NCBI GenBank assembly: GCA_910588965.1
Contig: CAJUSO010000014.1
Location: 3,730-67,729, forward strand
Length of the DNA: 64,000 bases
Direction of reading: 5' to 3'
From: an uncultured Lachnospiraceae bacterium
Lineage (GTDB): Bacteria; Bacillota; Clostridia; Lachnospirales; Lachnospiraceae
Both the position numbers and the translations under genes were made by a program. Shown here in pieces: positions 17,177 through 25,681 of the stretch (within the stretch, counting starts at the first letter, position 1; each line of letters starts with the position of its first letter). A model generated the notes under the pieces. It was given only the letters and a program-made list of their open reading frames with translations. It ran no database searches and was not told where the DNA came from.

Positions 17177-18235
17177 TCAGAAGATGCCGTCTAACCCTTC
17201 CATATCCCCCAATGCCCCCAGGCTAATCAGCCATTTCCGGCCTTCTTTTTTCATAGGGAGCTGCACCGTTTCCTGTTCTGTCTCCCCTCCATAAGAAGTA
17301 GAAAAATTTACGGTAACCATGCAGGTATCGCTGCCAGAATAGCTGGTATCCAGAACCGTTAACTTAAACGTAGGCATGAGGCCGGCGCCTGCCATAAGGC
17401 CGCCAAGCCCCGACGCCAAATCGGAAATTGACTCTAAATCCAAGCCGGAAAGGGAGCCTGCCAGCCCAAGGCTCCCAGAATACAGCTTCTGCGTCTGTGC
17501 ATCGAAACAATCCAGCATGGCGTCCGTATCTAGCTTATTCAGAGCCTTTTCCAAATCCGCAACCGTATCCTTGGGCGTCTTTGACGGGAAGAGGATGGTA
17601 AATAACACTATGATAACAGCCGCTACTGCTACAAGGGCAGCAGAAAGGATGGCATACCGTTTTGCCTTCCGTGCCTGCCGTACAGCGCCCTGCCCAACAT
17701 GGGCTGCCGCGCTGGCAGCCCCATAGCCATTCTGGCCGGGATTCCAGGTATGGGTTGGATGAGCCCCTGTACCCTGGTAAGGATCTGACGCCCCGCCCTG
17801 CCCATAAGCCCCGGAATCTTGGGAATACGGCTGATAATACCCATTTTGCTGCGTGGATGCCCCTTGCTGCTGTGTGCCCTGCTGTATGGGAACACCCTGT
17901 TGTTGGTATGTATTCTGCTGTGTGCCCTGCTGTATGGGCGCCCCCTGTTGTTGGTATGCATCCTGCTGCGTAGGCGCCCCCTGCTGCCGGTATGCATTCT
18001 GCTGCATAGGCATTCCCTGCTGGTATGTATCCTGCTGCATAGGCATTCCCTGCTGCCGGTATGCATTCTGCTGCGTAGGCGCCCCCTGCTGCCGGTATGC
18101 ATTCTGCTGCGTGGGTGTTCCCTGTTGTTTGGGATTCCCCTGCTGCATGCGCTGGCTGGATCCTACTGTTTGGCCGCACTGCGCACAGAACTTGCTCCCA
18201 TCTAAAAGCTGCTTGCCACAATTACCACAAAACAT
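17177..18235 (-). CDS. zinc-ribbon membrane protein with glutamine-rich repeats
   Basis: 352 aa. The N-terminus is a double CxxC zinc ribbon (FCGNCGKQ then FCAQCGQ). Next comes about 110 residues of 12-residue repeats of the form QQGxPxQQNAYR, a Gly/Tyr/Pro-rich linker, one transmembrane segment near residue 205-230, and an extracellular domain of about 130 residues (TPKDTVADLEKALNKLDTDAMLDCF) like the DUF4878/NTF2-like group. Function unknown; the layout suggests a membrane sensor or envelope protein. The start uses AAAGGAGGGAG 8 nt upstream. Confidence 0.7.
   Translation of the reverse strand: MFCGNCGKQLLDGSKFCAQCGQTVGSSQRMQQGNPKQQGTPTQQNAYRQQGAPTQQNAYRQQGMPMQQDTYQQGMPMQQNAYRQQGAPTQQDAYQQQGAPIQQGTQQNTYQQQGVPIQQGTQQQGASTQQNGYYQPYSQDSGAYGQGGASDPYQGTGAHPTHTWNPGQNGYGAASAAAHVGQGAVRQARKAKRYAILSAALVAVAAVIIVLFTILFPSKTPKDTVADLEKALNKLDTDAMLDCFDAQTQKLYSGSLGLAGSLSGLDLESISDLASGLGGLMAGAGLMPTFKLTVLDTSYSGSDTCMVTVNFSTSYGGETEQETVQLPMKKEGRKWLISLGALGDMEGLDGIF
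17855..18130. repeat. 36-bp coding tandem repeats in the zinc-ribbon gene
   Basis: About seven imperfect 36-39 bp units encoding QQG-x-P-x-QQ-[ND]-x-Y-[RQ]. The strong nucleotide similarity between units makes slippage and copy-number variation likely. Confidence 0.75.
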
Positions 18236-18289
18236 AACAATTTCTCCCTCCTTTGTAAAATTCGCCAAATGATGTCCCCCGTCATTAAT

Positions 18290-18318
18290 ATTATAACATA
18301 AATTACGTTTTTTTTCCA
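18290..18318 (-). promoter_or_regulatory. promoter of the zinc-ribbon gene
   Basis: On the minus strand TGGAAA (18318-18313) and TATAAT (18295-18290) are 17 nt apart, in the divergent region between this gene and the plus-strand gene at 18404. Confidence 0.45.
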
Positions 18319-18403
18319 GACTGGAAGATAGGAAAAAATCGTGGTATATTGTTACCTACGTTACTATTTGGAGGGCACAGGGAAAAACACAGGAGGGATT
18401 GCC

Positions 18404-18937
18404 ATGGAAGGTAAAGATTGGATAGGGCTTTTAACCGGGCAGATACAGGTAACAAAATTAATGGAGACGAACCAATATACGGAGCGGTTTGGCCTTACAT
18501 TGACCCAGGAAGATGCCGCTTTGATTTCGGCAGAACAAAAACAAGCCTTACAGGCACAGAAACGGGTGGAGTTTTCAGAAAGCATCTTGCCGGAAATCAT
18601 TTATGAATTCTGTGATTCAGACTATATTTTCCAGGACAATTATACGGAATCCATTGTCCGGCTACAGGAAATTTTTTTCCAGTACAAAAATGAAATGCTG
18701 GATGAGATTACGGATAAAGAACTCCTTCATTTCATGCGGGAACAGTTTGAAGGCATATGCGGCGGTGATTTTGAATACCTGGAAGGGACTTGCCTGAATA
18801 TCTTTGCCCAGGCCATCCGGGCCGGGTATTATGGACACCAACGGACAGAGGGTTTATCTGTGTACCAGGGGATGGATGAGGTAAAACGTTGGGATAGGGA
18901 ATTGTTCCTTGAGGCATTGAGCGAACTGCTCTCCTAA
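18404..18937 (+). CDS. DUF6323-like protein
   Basis: 177 aa, acidic and soluble, without a signal or membrane segment. The stretches FGLTLTQEDAALI, EFCDSDYIFQDNY and IFFQYKNEMLDEITDKELLHFM resemble the family I remember as DUF6323; this is recall, not a search. AGGAGGG precedes ATG 18404. The next plus-strand gene resembles DUF6179, and the two families tend to be neighbours, which supports a shared unknown function. Confidence 0.6.
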   Translation: MEGKDWIGLLTGQIQVTKLMETNQYTERFGLTLTQEDAALISAEQKQALQAQKRVEFSESILPEIIYEFCDSDYIFQDNYTESIVRLQEIFFQYKNEMLDEITDKELLHFMREQFEGICGGDFEYLEGTCLNIFAQAIRAGYYGHQRTEGLSVYQGMDEVKRWDRELFLEALSELLS

Positions 18938-18990
18938 GTGACGGGAGGGTACAGCCCATTTCTAACCCCCCCAAAAAAAAACAGCTAGCA

Positions 18991-19139
18991 AGACAGGATA
19001 GGGCAGCCGTTAAAAACAAATAGAAGGCAGAATAAGGCAACAGATAGATACAGATCGCAAGGCAGGATAGGGCAGCAGATAAATACAGATCGCAAGGCAG
19101 GATAGGGCAGCAGATAGATACAGATCGCAAGGCAGGATA
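18991..19139 (+). repeat. 35-bp tandem repeats upstream of the DUF6179-like gene
   Basis: Three full 35-bp units at 19025-19059, 19060-19094 and 19095-19129, each AGGCAGGATAGGGCAGCAGA-like, a partial fourth unit at 19130-19139, and a decayed copy at 18991-19024. Units two and three differ by one base. The array ends directly against the AAAGGAG ribosome site of the next gene. It yields open minus-strand frames that are artefacts of the repeat. Confidence 0.9.
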
Positions 19140-19155
19140 AAAAGGAGAAGATGGG

Positions 19156-19980
19156 ATGGGAATACAAGGATACAGCATGGAAGAACTGGTGCCAATTGTG
19201 GCAAAACTGGCAGAAGGTTATACGGGCCATGAAAGCACCTCCGTTACTTATGAAACAGCACAGCAGCTTATGGGAGCAGTGCTATACTGCATCCATGAAT
19301 ATGAATCTTATGGTAAAAACCAACTTTCCCTGCAGGGCACAACGGCAGGGGAAGCTTATCAGCTGGGGCGCCAGCTAGTTTTGGAAAAGGCCGGAAAGGC
19401 ACGCAAACGGTATCACACCTTGGAAGCCATGTTCTGCCCTTACCATAACCGCTGCCTACAGGATACCATAAAGGCAATCCCTGAATTTTTTCAATGGTAC
19501 GACGCCGTCTATGCGCCGCAAGATACCATATTGACACTGGATTACCCCGTGCTGGCTGATTTAAGCCGTTACACAGGGGTAGACGCCCTGTATGAATACT
19601 TGGGGTGCCTATGCCAGGAGCAGAAATTCCTGGGTAAGCTGGAAGAGGGCTATATCCGGGATGTCCTAGAGGGATATTCCCCAGAATATGAGGAAATGGT
19701 GGAAAACCTCTGCTGGATTGTGCTGGATGACCTAGCCGGGCATTTCCTATTGAAAAAGCCGATGGACGGAAAAAGGCTTTCCCTAGAAGACAGGGACAGG
19801 CTCCCTGCCGTGCTGGAGGGGCTTTCTGTTACAGAACTGGAAGTGCAGGTAGGCGCCATCACCCAAAAGATTGTGGAGGCTTACTACCAGGGAGACACAG
19901 GGCTTCTGGCGTATTTACAGAAATGTGTACAAAACTTATCCCAAAGGATGCATTTTTTTGCCAAATCCGTACTAGAATGA
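19156..19980 (+). CDS. DUF6179-like protein
   Basis: 274 aa, soluble. Features include MEELVPIVAKLAEGYTGHESTSVTYETAQQLM at the start (seen as two adjoining motifs) and a Cys-containing FCPYHNRCLQDTIKAIPEFFQWYD near residue 95. It fits the C-terminal part of proteins named DUF6179 (recall). The start ATG 19156 is 8 nt after AAAGGAG; ATG 19151 is in a different, short frame. The function is unknown; it follows the DUF6323-like gene after a 218-nt gap filled by tandem repeats. Confidence 0.55.
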   Translation: MGIQGYSMEELVPIVAKLAEGYTGHESTSVTYETAQQLMGAVLYCIHEYESYGKNQLSLQGTTAGEAYQLGRQLVLEKAGKARKRYHTLEAMFCPYHNRCLQDTIKAIPEFFQWYDAVYAPQDTILTLDYPVLADLSRYTGVDALYEYLGCLCQEQKFLGKLEEGYIRDVLEGYSPEYEEMVENLCWIVLDDLAGHFLLKKPMDGKRLSLEDRDRLPAVLEGLSVTELEVQVGAITQKIVEAYYQGDTGLLAYLQKCVQNLSQRMHFFAKSVLE

Positions 19981-20006
19981 TACAAAGGGAATGACAGGAG
20001 CATCCT

Positions 20007-20330
20007 ATGACAAAATCTTTTGAGGAGACAGCGGCAGAACGCAGGGAATATGTAGACCAGGTAAGGGCTTCCTTTTATGAACCCACTACAGGTCAGGGCG
20101 GTGGGAGCCCTTACCGCTATGGGACGGGGCAGGAGAGGGAACTGCCTTCTGGGGCTTTTGGCTTTGGGGCAAAGCTTATAGTGGCCATCCTTATTTTCGC
20201 CGCATTTGTCTACTGTGACCAGAAAAACATCACATTCCATACCTATGGCACAGAAGAAGTGGCCAGGCAGATTGAATGGAACCCGCTGCCGGTTGGACAG
20301 CTTATAGAAACGGCTACCACACAGCCATAG
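20007..20330 (+). CDS. single-pass membrane protein, unknown
   Basis: 107 aa. A polar N-terminus of about 50 residues (with YVDQVRASFYEPTTG and Gly-rich stretch) is followed by one hydrophobic segment (GAKLIVAILIFAAFVYC, about 53-70) and a short C-terminal domain. AGGAG lies before the ATG. It starts 26 nt after the DUF6179-like gene and probably belongs to the same transcript, which ends at the terminator just downstream. I do not recognise the family. Confidence 0.55.
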   Translation: MTKSFEETAAERREYVDQVRASFYEPTTGQGGGSPYRYGTGQERELPSGAFGFGAKLIVAILIFAAFVYCDQKNITFHTYGTEEVARQIEWNPLPVGQLIETATTQP

Positions 20331-20336
20331 TGCAAA

Positions 20337-20366
20337 ACAGCCCTTGAATAGAAAGGGCTGTTTTTG
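20337..20366 (+). terminator. rho-independent terminator
   Basis: Stem ACAGCCCTT (20337-20345) / AAGGGCTGT (20353-20361), 7-nt loop, followed by TTTTTG. It closes the DUF6323/DUF6179 gene group. Confidence 0.85.
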
Positions 20367-20372
20367 TATAAT
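20344..20372 (+). promoter_or_regulatory. promoter embedded in the terminator
   Basis: TTGAAT (20344-20349) and TATAAT (20367-20372) with 17 nt between. The -35 box is in the terminator loop region, so the stop of one transcript and the start of the next share about 30 bp. Confidence 0.55.
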
Positions 20373-20425
20373 AAACCAAAGGACAGGCATTGCTGTATGG
20401 CGGCAAGAAAGGAGGGACGGAAGGA

Positions 20426-20602
20426 ATGTTATCAAATTGTGACTGCTGCGCAAATTATGTATATGACGAGGAGTATGAGTGTTACACCTGCATGGTGGAC
20501 CTGGACGAGGATGAAATGGCAAAATTTGTAACAGGTGCGTTCCAGGACTGCCCTTATTACCGGAACGGTGATGAATATAACGTTGTGCGTCACCAGATGT
20601 AA
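20426..20602 (+). CDS. DUF6472-like Cys-rich small protein
   Basis: 58 aa. CDCCANYVYDEEYECYTC near the start and FQDCPYYRNGDEYNVV near the end give five cysteines in the pattern of DUF6472 proteins (recall). A metal-binding role is possible. ATG 20426 follows GGAGG by 10 nt. Confidence 0.65.
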   Translation: MLSNCDCCANYVYDEEYECYTCMVDLDEDEMAKFVTGAFQDCPYYRNGDEYNVVRHQM

Positions 20603-20646
20603 GCATGGCAAAGCTGGCGGATACGTTTAGAAAGGAAAGATAAGAT

Positions 20647-21561
20647 ATGGCATTCGGGAAGCTGCAGCATTATGCGTCATTGGATGAGGCCATTGCCTCA
20701 ATATTTGGAAATAATATTAAGGTTACAGAAACACAGCGGGTATACGGTGGGGATATTAACCGGTCTTACAGGCTTGCCTTGTCGGATGGGGGGCAGGTAT
20801 TCCTTAAAACAAACCCCGAGGGACAAGCGGGCTTTTTTCAGGCAGAAGCAGCGGGGCTTTCGGCCATTTCTAAGACAGGGGCAATCGGTGCGCCAAAAGC
20901 CCTATGTACCGGGGAGGACTGCGGGGGACTTGGCGGCGCGTTCCTGCTGTTGGAATTTCTGGAAAAGACGGCCTACGCAGCAGATTATTGGGAAGTATTT
21001 GGGCATCAGCTGGCAGATATGCATAGGGCTGGGACAAAAGACTTTGTGGATGGGGGAACCTTTGGTTTTTACCAGGATAACTATATTGGGGCAAACAGGC
21101 AGAAGAACGCCGCCTCTGAAAGCTGGGCGGCTTTTTTCCGGGACTGCAGGTTACAGCCGCAGATTGCACAGGCAGGCAGGTATTTTGATTCCATGGACAG
21201 GGCAAGGATCCACAAATTGCTGGGAAAACTGGATGATATCCTAGTGGAGCCAAAGCAGCCTTCCCTGCTCCACGGGGATTTGTGGTCCGGGAATTTTATG
21301 GCAGGGAAGGACAGCAAAGCATGGCTGATTGACCCGGCAGTTTCTGTTGGGCATGCGGAGGCGGACATTGCCATGACAGAATTGTTCGGCGGGTTCCCGC
21401 AGAGGTTTTACGACGCATACCGGGAAGGGGGATGTATACAGGAAGGGTATGAAGGCCGCCGGAACCTGTATAACTTATACCATCTTCTGAACCACCTGAA
21501 CTTGTTTGGCGGGACATACCTCCACCCCGTTAGGGATATCATCAGGGAATATACGAGATAG
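20647..21561 (+). CDS. fructosamine/ketosamine kinase family protein
   Basis: 304 aa. It has the aminoglycoside-kinase-like fold: GGDINRSYRL near residue 35, FLKTN (ATP lysine) near 58, HGDLWSGNF (catalytic Asp) near 214 and LIDPAVSVGHAEADIAM near 230, which is the fructosamine-3-kinase pattern. These cytosolic kinases phosphorylate sugar amines on glycated proteins or metabolites as the first step of deglycation. The gene follows the small Cys-rich gene by 44 nt with an AAAGGAAAG site. Confidence 0.88.
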   Translation: MAFGKLQHYASLDEAIASIFGNNIKVTETQRVYGGDINRSYRLALSDGGQVFLKTNPEGQAGFFQAEAAGLSAISKTGAIGAPKALCTGEDCGGLGGAFLLLEFLEKTAYAADYWEVFGHQLADMHRAGTKDFVDGGTFGFYQDNYIGANRQKNAASESWAAFFRDCRLQPQIAQAGRYFDSMDRARIHKLLGKLDDILVEPKQPSLLHGDLWSGNFMAGKDSKAWLIDPAVSVGHAEADIAMTELFGGFPQRFYDAYREGGCIQEGYEGRRNLYNLYHLLNHLNLFGGTYLHPVRDIIREYTR

Positions 21562-21593
21562 ATGCAGGAACGGAAAGAATCTGGGAAGTTTCA

Positions 21594-21621
21594 TTGATTT
21601 TTACCGCTTTTCGTGTATAAT
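21594..21621 (+). promoter_or_regulatory. promoter of the Rpn-like gene
   Basis: TTGATT (21594-21599), 16-nt spacer, TATAAT (21616-21621). A good AGGAGG follows at 21622, ahead of a 25-codon frame (21641-21718) that overlaps the Rpn start in another frame. Confidence 0.5.
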
Positions 21622-21702
21622 AGGAGGTAGGATAAGAATTATGTCTGGCTATTCCAACGCCTCCCAAAAGGTGCATAACACCAGAAAGGACATGGTGCCC
21701 CT

Positions 21703-22701
21703 ATGGCAGAATTTTTAATGAAACCCAAAGTTGACTTTGCCTTTAAATAAATCATGATGGATGAAAAAGCCCGTACCGGCTTCCTCTCTGCCGTCCTGGG
21801 CATCCAGCCGGGGGACATCCGGGAAACCCGCATCCTCAATACCAGCCTGCGCCAGGAGCATGGGGATGAGAAGCTTGGTATCCTGGATGTCAGGCTCCTG
21901 ATGGACGGCGACCGGGAAATCGACATTGAGATCCAGCTAACGGAGCTCGGGGTCTGGGCTGACCGCTCCCTGTTCTACCTTGCGAAGATGCTCACCGGGC
22001 AGATAAAGCCCGGGGACAGCTACCGCGTCTTCAAGAAATGCGTCAGCATCAGCATCCTGGACTTCAGGCTTTTCAAGGAGGGCAGCCCCCACGGGGCGGA
22101 GCCGTTCTACTCCTGCTTCCATATCCGGGAGGACACCCGCCATTTCCTCTACACGGACAAGATGGAATTCCACGTGATTGAGCTGCCCAAACTCCCGAAG
22201 GGACTGAAGGAAGGCTGCAGCAAGCTGGAATTATGGGCAAAATTCATAAACTCAGAAGAGAAGGAGGACTTCGACATGATTGCACAGATGGACCCTTATA
22301 TTGAAAGCGCCTATAAGAAACTGCAATTAATTAGCCAGGACAAGGAAAAGCGGCAGGAATACGAGGCCAGGGAGAAGGCAATCCGGGACCACTGCGAAAT
22401 AATGCTAGAAGCCGAGGAGCGCGGCTGGACCCAAGGCATGGAAAAAGGCATCGCCCAGGGCATGGAGCAAGGCATCGCCCAAGGCATAGAGAAAGGCATC
22501 GCCCAGGGCATAGAGAAAGGCATCGCCCAGGGCATAGAGAAAGGCATCGCCCAAGGGATTGCCCAAGGGATTGCAGAAGGCGAATACAATAAGTCTGTAC
22601 AAGTCGCCCAAGATATGCTTTCCAAAAATTTTGATATAAACATTATTTCCCAAATTTCGAAGCTTCCCATAGAAGCAGTGGAGCAACTAAAACTTAACTG
22701 A
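21703..22701 (+). pseudogene. Rpn / PD-(D/E)XK nuclease family gene with an in-frame stop
   Basis: The frame starts MAEFLMKPKVDFAFK and meets TAA at 21748-21750, then continues in the same frame as IMMDEKARTGFLSAVLG to 22701. Relatives read FKEIMM, so a single GAA to TAA change explains the stop. The rest is intact: the nuclease core LDVRLLMDG...EIDIEIQ and a C-terminal run of GIAQGIEK repeats. ATG ATG at 21754 could restart translation and give a 315-aa protein lacking the conserved KVDFAFK segment. Rpn proteins are recombination-promoting nucleases, often multi-copy in Lachnospiraceae genomes. Confidence 0.8.
22447..22580 (+). repeat. 24-bp coding repeats at the Rpn C-terminus
   Basis: Successive units of GGCATCGCCCAGGGCATAGA type encode the GIAQGIEK octapeptide; such runs are common at Rpn C-termini. 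Confidence 0.8.
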
Positions 22702-22768
22702 CAGCTAAGCCTTACCTGGCCATAAAACCACAACGGGATAATCCTGCTGTCCATCATGCATGGAATTT

Positions 22769-22813
22769 GAAAACTGCAGGGCCACAGCATAAGGATGCAG
22801 CCCTGCAGTTTTC
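22769..22813. terminator. terminator after the Rpn-like gene
   Basis: A perfect 14-bp stem GAAAACTGCAGGGC (22769-22782) / GCCCTGCAGTTTTC (22800-22813). The T-rich right arm and A-rich left arm make it usable from both strands. Confidence 0.8.
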
Positions 22814-22881
22814 GTGTGCCTTTATAATGGCCATCCTATCCATATTTCAATATGCAATAGATGCCCGAGAGGAGAAATGTA

Positions 22882-24771
22882 ATGGAACCACAACCTAGGA
22901 ACCCAGAGAAAAAAGAAAGAACATTGGCATTAAGCGATGAAATATTGCTAACGGTTGAAAAACCTGCCCGCTACATCGGCAATGAGGTCAACAGCGTGAG
23001 GAAAGACCCCGCCAAGGCAGAGATCCGCTTTGCCATGTGTTTTCCCGACGTCTACGAAATCGGCATGTCCCACCTGGGGCTTCAGATTTTATACGATATG
23101 TTTAACCAAATGGACGATGTCTATTGCGAGCGTGTCTATTCCCCATGGCACGACCTCCATAAGATTATGAAGGAGCAGCATATCCCCTTATTTACCTTGG
23201 AGACCCAATCCCCTGTCCGGGATATGGATTTCCTGGGGATTACCATCCAGTATGAAATGTGCTATACGAATATCCTGCAGATATTGGATTTAAGCCAAAT
23301 CCCCCTGCTGGCCTCAGGGCGCGGGGAGGAAGACCCCATTGTCATTGGCGGCGGGCCTTGCGTATACAACCCAGAGCCTTTGGCTGCATTCTTTGATTTA
23401 TTTTACATTGGGGAAGGGGAGACCCGTTACGATGACTTGCTGGCCCTGTACAAGGCCAACCGCAAGGAAGGCGGCAGCCGCCAGGCATTTTTACGGAAAG
23501 CCTGCCAGATTCCAGGCATCTATGTCCCTTCCCTTTATGAAGTTTCTTACCAGGCAGACGGCACCATTGCCGCGTTCCAGCCCAAATATGGGGACGTGCC
23601 GGCCAAAGTGAAAAAGGAAGTGGAAATGGACCTTACCCATGCCCCCTATCCGCGCAAACCCCTGGTCCCTTTCCTGAAAGTAGCCCAGGACCGGGCCGTC
23701 TTAGAAATCCAGCGGGGCTGTATCCGCGGGTGCCGGTTCTGCCAGGCAGGCATGGTATACCGCCCTACCAGGGAGCGGGAAGTGGGAACCCTAAAGGAAT
23801 GTGCCAGCGCCATGCTGCAGAATTCCGGGCATGAGGAAATATCCTTAAGCTCCTTAAGTTCCAGCGATTACAGCCAGCTTGCAGAGCTTATCAATTACCT
23901 GATGGACTTCAAGGAAAAGGGTGTGAATATCTCCTTGCCGTCCCTGCGGATTGATGCATTTTCCTTGGATGTGATGGGAAAAGTACAGGATGTGCGCAAG
24001 AGCAGCCTGACCTTTGCGCCAGAGGCTGGCTCCCAGAGGCTTCGGGATGTCATAAATAAAGGGCTGTCTGAAGAGGTGATTTTAGAAGGGGCAGGCCTGG
24101 CCTTTGAGGGCGGCTGGCAGAAGGTGAAGCTGTACTTTATGCTGGGGCTCCCTACGGAAACAGAAGAGGACCGAAGGGAAATCCCGCGCCTTGCAGAAAA
24201 AATTGCACGCCGTTATTACGAAATCCCCAAAGATAAGCGGAAAGGGAAATGCCAGATTACCATCAGCACCTCTTTCTTTGTGCCAAAGCCTTTTACGCCC
24301 TTCCAATGGGCGCCTATGTACAGCAAAGATGAATACCTGGCAAGGGCAAGGGTTGTGAATGAGGAGATGAAGGCCCAGCTAAACCGCAAGAGCTTAAAGT
24401 ACAACTGGCATGAAGCTGACGTAACGGTCCTAGAAGGCGTATTTGCCCGGGGCGACCGCCGGATTGCCCCAGTACTCATCAAGGCATACGAAAAAGGCTG
24501 CCTCTTTGATGCCTGGAGCGAATCCTTCCAGAATGGGCTCTGGATGGAGGCCTTCCAGGAGTGCGGCGTATCCATTGATTTCTACAACCTGCGTACCCGG
24601 GATACAGGGGAAATCCTGCCTTGGGACTTTATTGACTGCGGCGTGTCCAAGGCCTTCCTGGAACGGGAATGGGGACGCGCACAGAAGGGGGAAGTAACCC
24701 CGAACTGCAGGCAGCAATGCAGCGGATGCGGGGCTGCCCAATTTGAAGGAGGTGTCTGCCTTGAACGGTAA
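22882..24771 (+). CDS. radical SAM protein, TIGR03960 family
   Basis: 629 aa. A B12-binding-like N-terminal region (residues about 30-210: CFPDVYEIGMSHLGLQIL, IVIGGGPC) precedes the radical SAM core with the 4Fe-4S motif CIRGCRFC. The end is Cys-rich (CRQQCSGCGA). The chemistry of the family is not established. It is nearly always followed by the TIGR03936 partner, as here, with a 11-nt overlap, so one two-part enzyme is likely. In some species the two are fused. The ATG at 22882 has AGGAG 8 nt upstream; ATG 22861 in frame lacks one. Confidence 0.9.
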   Translation: MEPQPRNPEKKERTLALSDEILLTVEKPARYIGNEVNSVRKDPAKAEIRFAMCFPDVYEIGMSHLGLQILYDMFNQMDDVYCERVYSPWHDLHKIMKEQHIPLFTLETQSPVRDMDFLGITIQYEMCYTNILQILDLSQIPLLASGRGEEDPIVIGGGPCVYNPEPLAAFFDLFYIGEGETRYDDLLALYKANRKEGGSRQAFLRKACQIPGIYVPSLYEVSYQADGTIAAFQPKYGDVPAKVKKEVEMDLTHAPYPRKPLVPFLKVAQDRAVLEIQRGCIRGCRFCQAGMVYRPTREREVGTLKECASAMLQNSGHEEISLSSLSSSDYSQLAELINYLMDFKEKGVNISLPSLRIDAFSLDVMGKVQDVRKSSLTFAPEAGSQRLRDVINKGLSEEVILEGAGLAFEGGWQKVKLYFMLGLPTETEEDRREIPRLAEKIARRYYEIPKDKRKGKCQITISTSFFVPKPFTPFQWAPMYSKDEYLARARVVNEEMKAQLNRKSLKYNWHEADVTVLEGVFARGDRRIAPVLIKAYEKGCLFDAWSESFQNGLWMEAFQECGVSIDFYNLRTRDTGEILPWDFIDCGVSKAFLEREWGRAQKGEVTPNCRQQCSGCGAAQFEGGVCLER

Positions 24772-25681
24772 TCATTTAAACATAAGGATTAAGTTCCAGA
24801 AATATGGCGCCATGAAATTCGTGGGGCATCTGGATATCATGCGTTATTTCCAGAAGGCAATCCGCCGGGCAGGCATCCCGATTGCTTATTCCGAAGGATA
24901 CAGCCCCCATCAGCTTATGTCCTTTGCAGCGCCTTTAGGCGTTGGGCTGACCAGCGATGGGGAATATTTTGATATTACAGTGAATGCCCTAAGCTTTGGG
25001 GAAGACGATATCCAAAAGCTTGGCCAAACCATGGCAGAGGGGATATCCATCCTGGGCTATCAGGTACTCCCAGACGCCGTCAAGCCCTCTATGTCATTGG
25101 TGGCGGCCGCCGACTACCTGGCCTATGTGAAGCCAGAATATCGGGGAGGGGACGTCGGTACGGTTTTCCAGGACTATAGCCTGCTCCAGGATAAGGTACT
25201 TGCATTTTACCAGGGGCAAGAGCACATCCCTTTTACAAAACAGACAAAAAAGAATACCGTAGAAATGGACTTGAAGCAGCTCATCTATCAGATGAGCCCC
25301 CTAAGCCTAAGGGAGGAGGATGCAGTAAAAGCCCTTCCCCTTAAAAACCCGGAAATACTTTCTTTCCTTCCCAAAGAAGCAGCGGGGCAGCAAGATCCCC
25401 CCTGTGGGAACATGCTGTTCTTAAGGCTCTGTACAGGGAGCAGCAATAACCTTAAGCCAGAACTGGTATTAGAAGCGTTCTGTAAGTCCTGCGGCGCGGC
25501 CTACCATCCCTTCTGCTTCCAGATACACCGCCTTGAGGTTTACGCAAAGGCAGATGAAATCCCCGTAAAGGGAGAGCAGGCGCACCAAGAATACCTAGAA
25601 TATCTGGAAGGCGTAAAACAAGATTTTAAACGCGCTGGGAAAGCTTTCCCTGAATTTATAGCATTAGGGGCATCCCTGTAA
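24761..25681 (+). CDS. TIGR03936 / DUF2344 radical-SAM partner protein
   Basis: 306 aa. The N-terminus (IRIKFQKYGAMKFVGHLD, RAGIPIAYSEGYSPHQLMSF) is characteristic of DUF2344, the partner of TIGR03960 proteins. I choose TTG 24761 as start, because AAGGAGG (24746-24752) lies 8 nt upstream and inside the end of the TIGR03960 gene; this gives translational coupling. The function is unknown. In many Clostridia the RNase E/G gene and rplU follow directly; here about 2 kb with a minus-strand sigma pair intervenes before rng. Confidence 0.88.
   Translation: MNGNHLNIRIKFQKYGAMKFVGHLDIMRYFQKAIRRAGIPIAYSEGYSPHQLMSFAAPLGVGLTSDGEYFDITVNALSFGEDDIQKLGQTMAEGISILGYQVLPDAVKPSMSLVAAADYLAYVKPEYRGGDVGTVFQDYSLLQDKVLAFYQGQEHIPFTKQTKKNTVEMDLKQLIYQMSPLSLREEDAVKALPLKNPEILSFLPKEAAGQQDPPCGNMLFLRLCTGSSNNLKPELVLEAFCKSCGAAYHPFCFQIHRLEVYAKADEIPVKGEQAHQEYLEYLEGVKQDFKRAGKAFPEFIALGASL

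Noticed and set aside
17850..18130. Possible CRISPR array
   Set aside because: Repeats are contiguous, coding and of uneven similarity, without spacers.
17535..18272. Several long frames antisense or shifted to the zinc-ribbon gene
   Set aside because: All come from the 36-bp repeats; only one frame has a zinc ribbon, a membrane segment and a ribosome site.
18991..19139. Possible CRISPR array at the 35-bp repeats
   Set aside because: Units are directly adjacent with no spacers between them.
18732..19178. 148-aa minus-strand frame rich in Cys, Leu and Pro
   Set aside because: It is produced by the 35-bp repeats and the 3' end of the DUF6323-like gene on the other strand; no ribosome site.
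21641..21718. 25-codon frame before the Rpn-like gene
   Set aside because: It has a fair AGGAGG, but no conserved pattern; it may be a leader peptide or nothing.
22311..22790. 159-aa minus-strand frame with MPWAMPFS repeats
   Set aside because: Mirror of the GIAQGIEK coding repeats of the Rpn-like gene.
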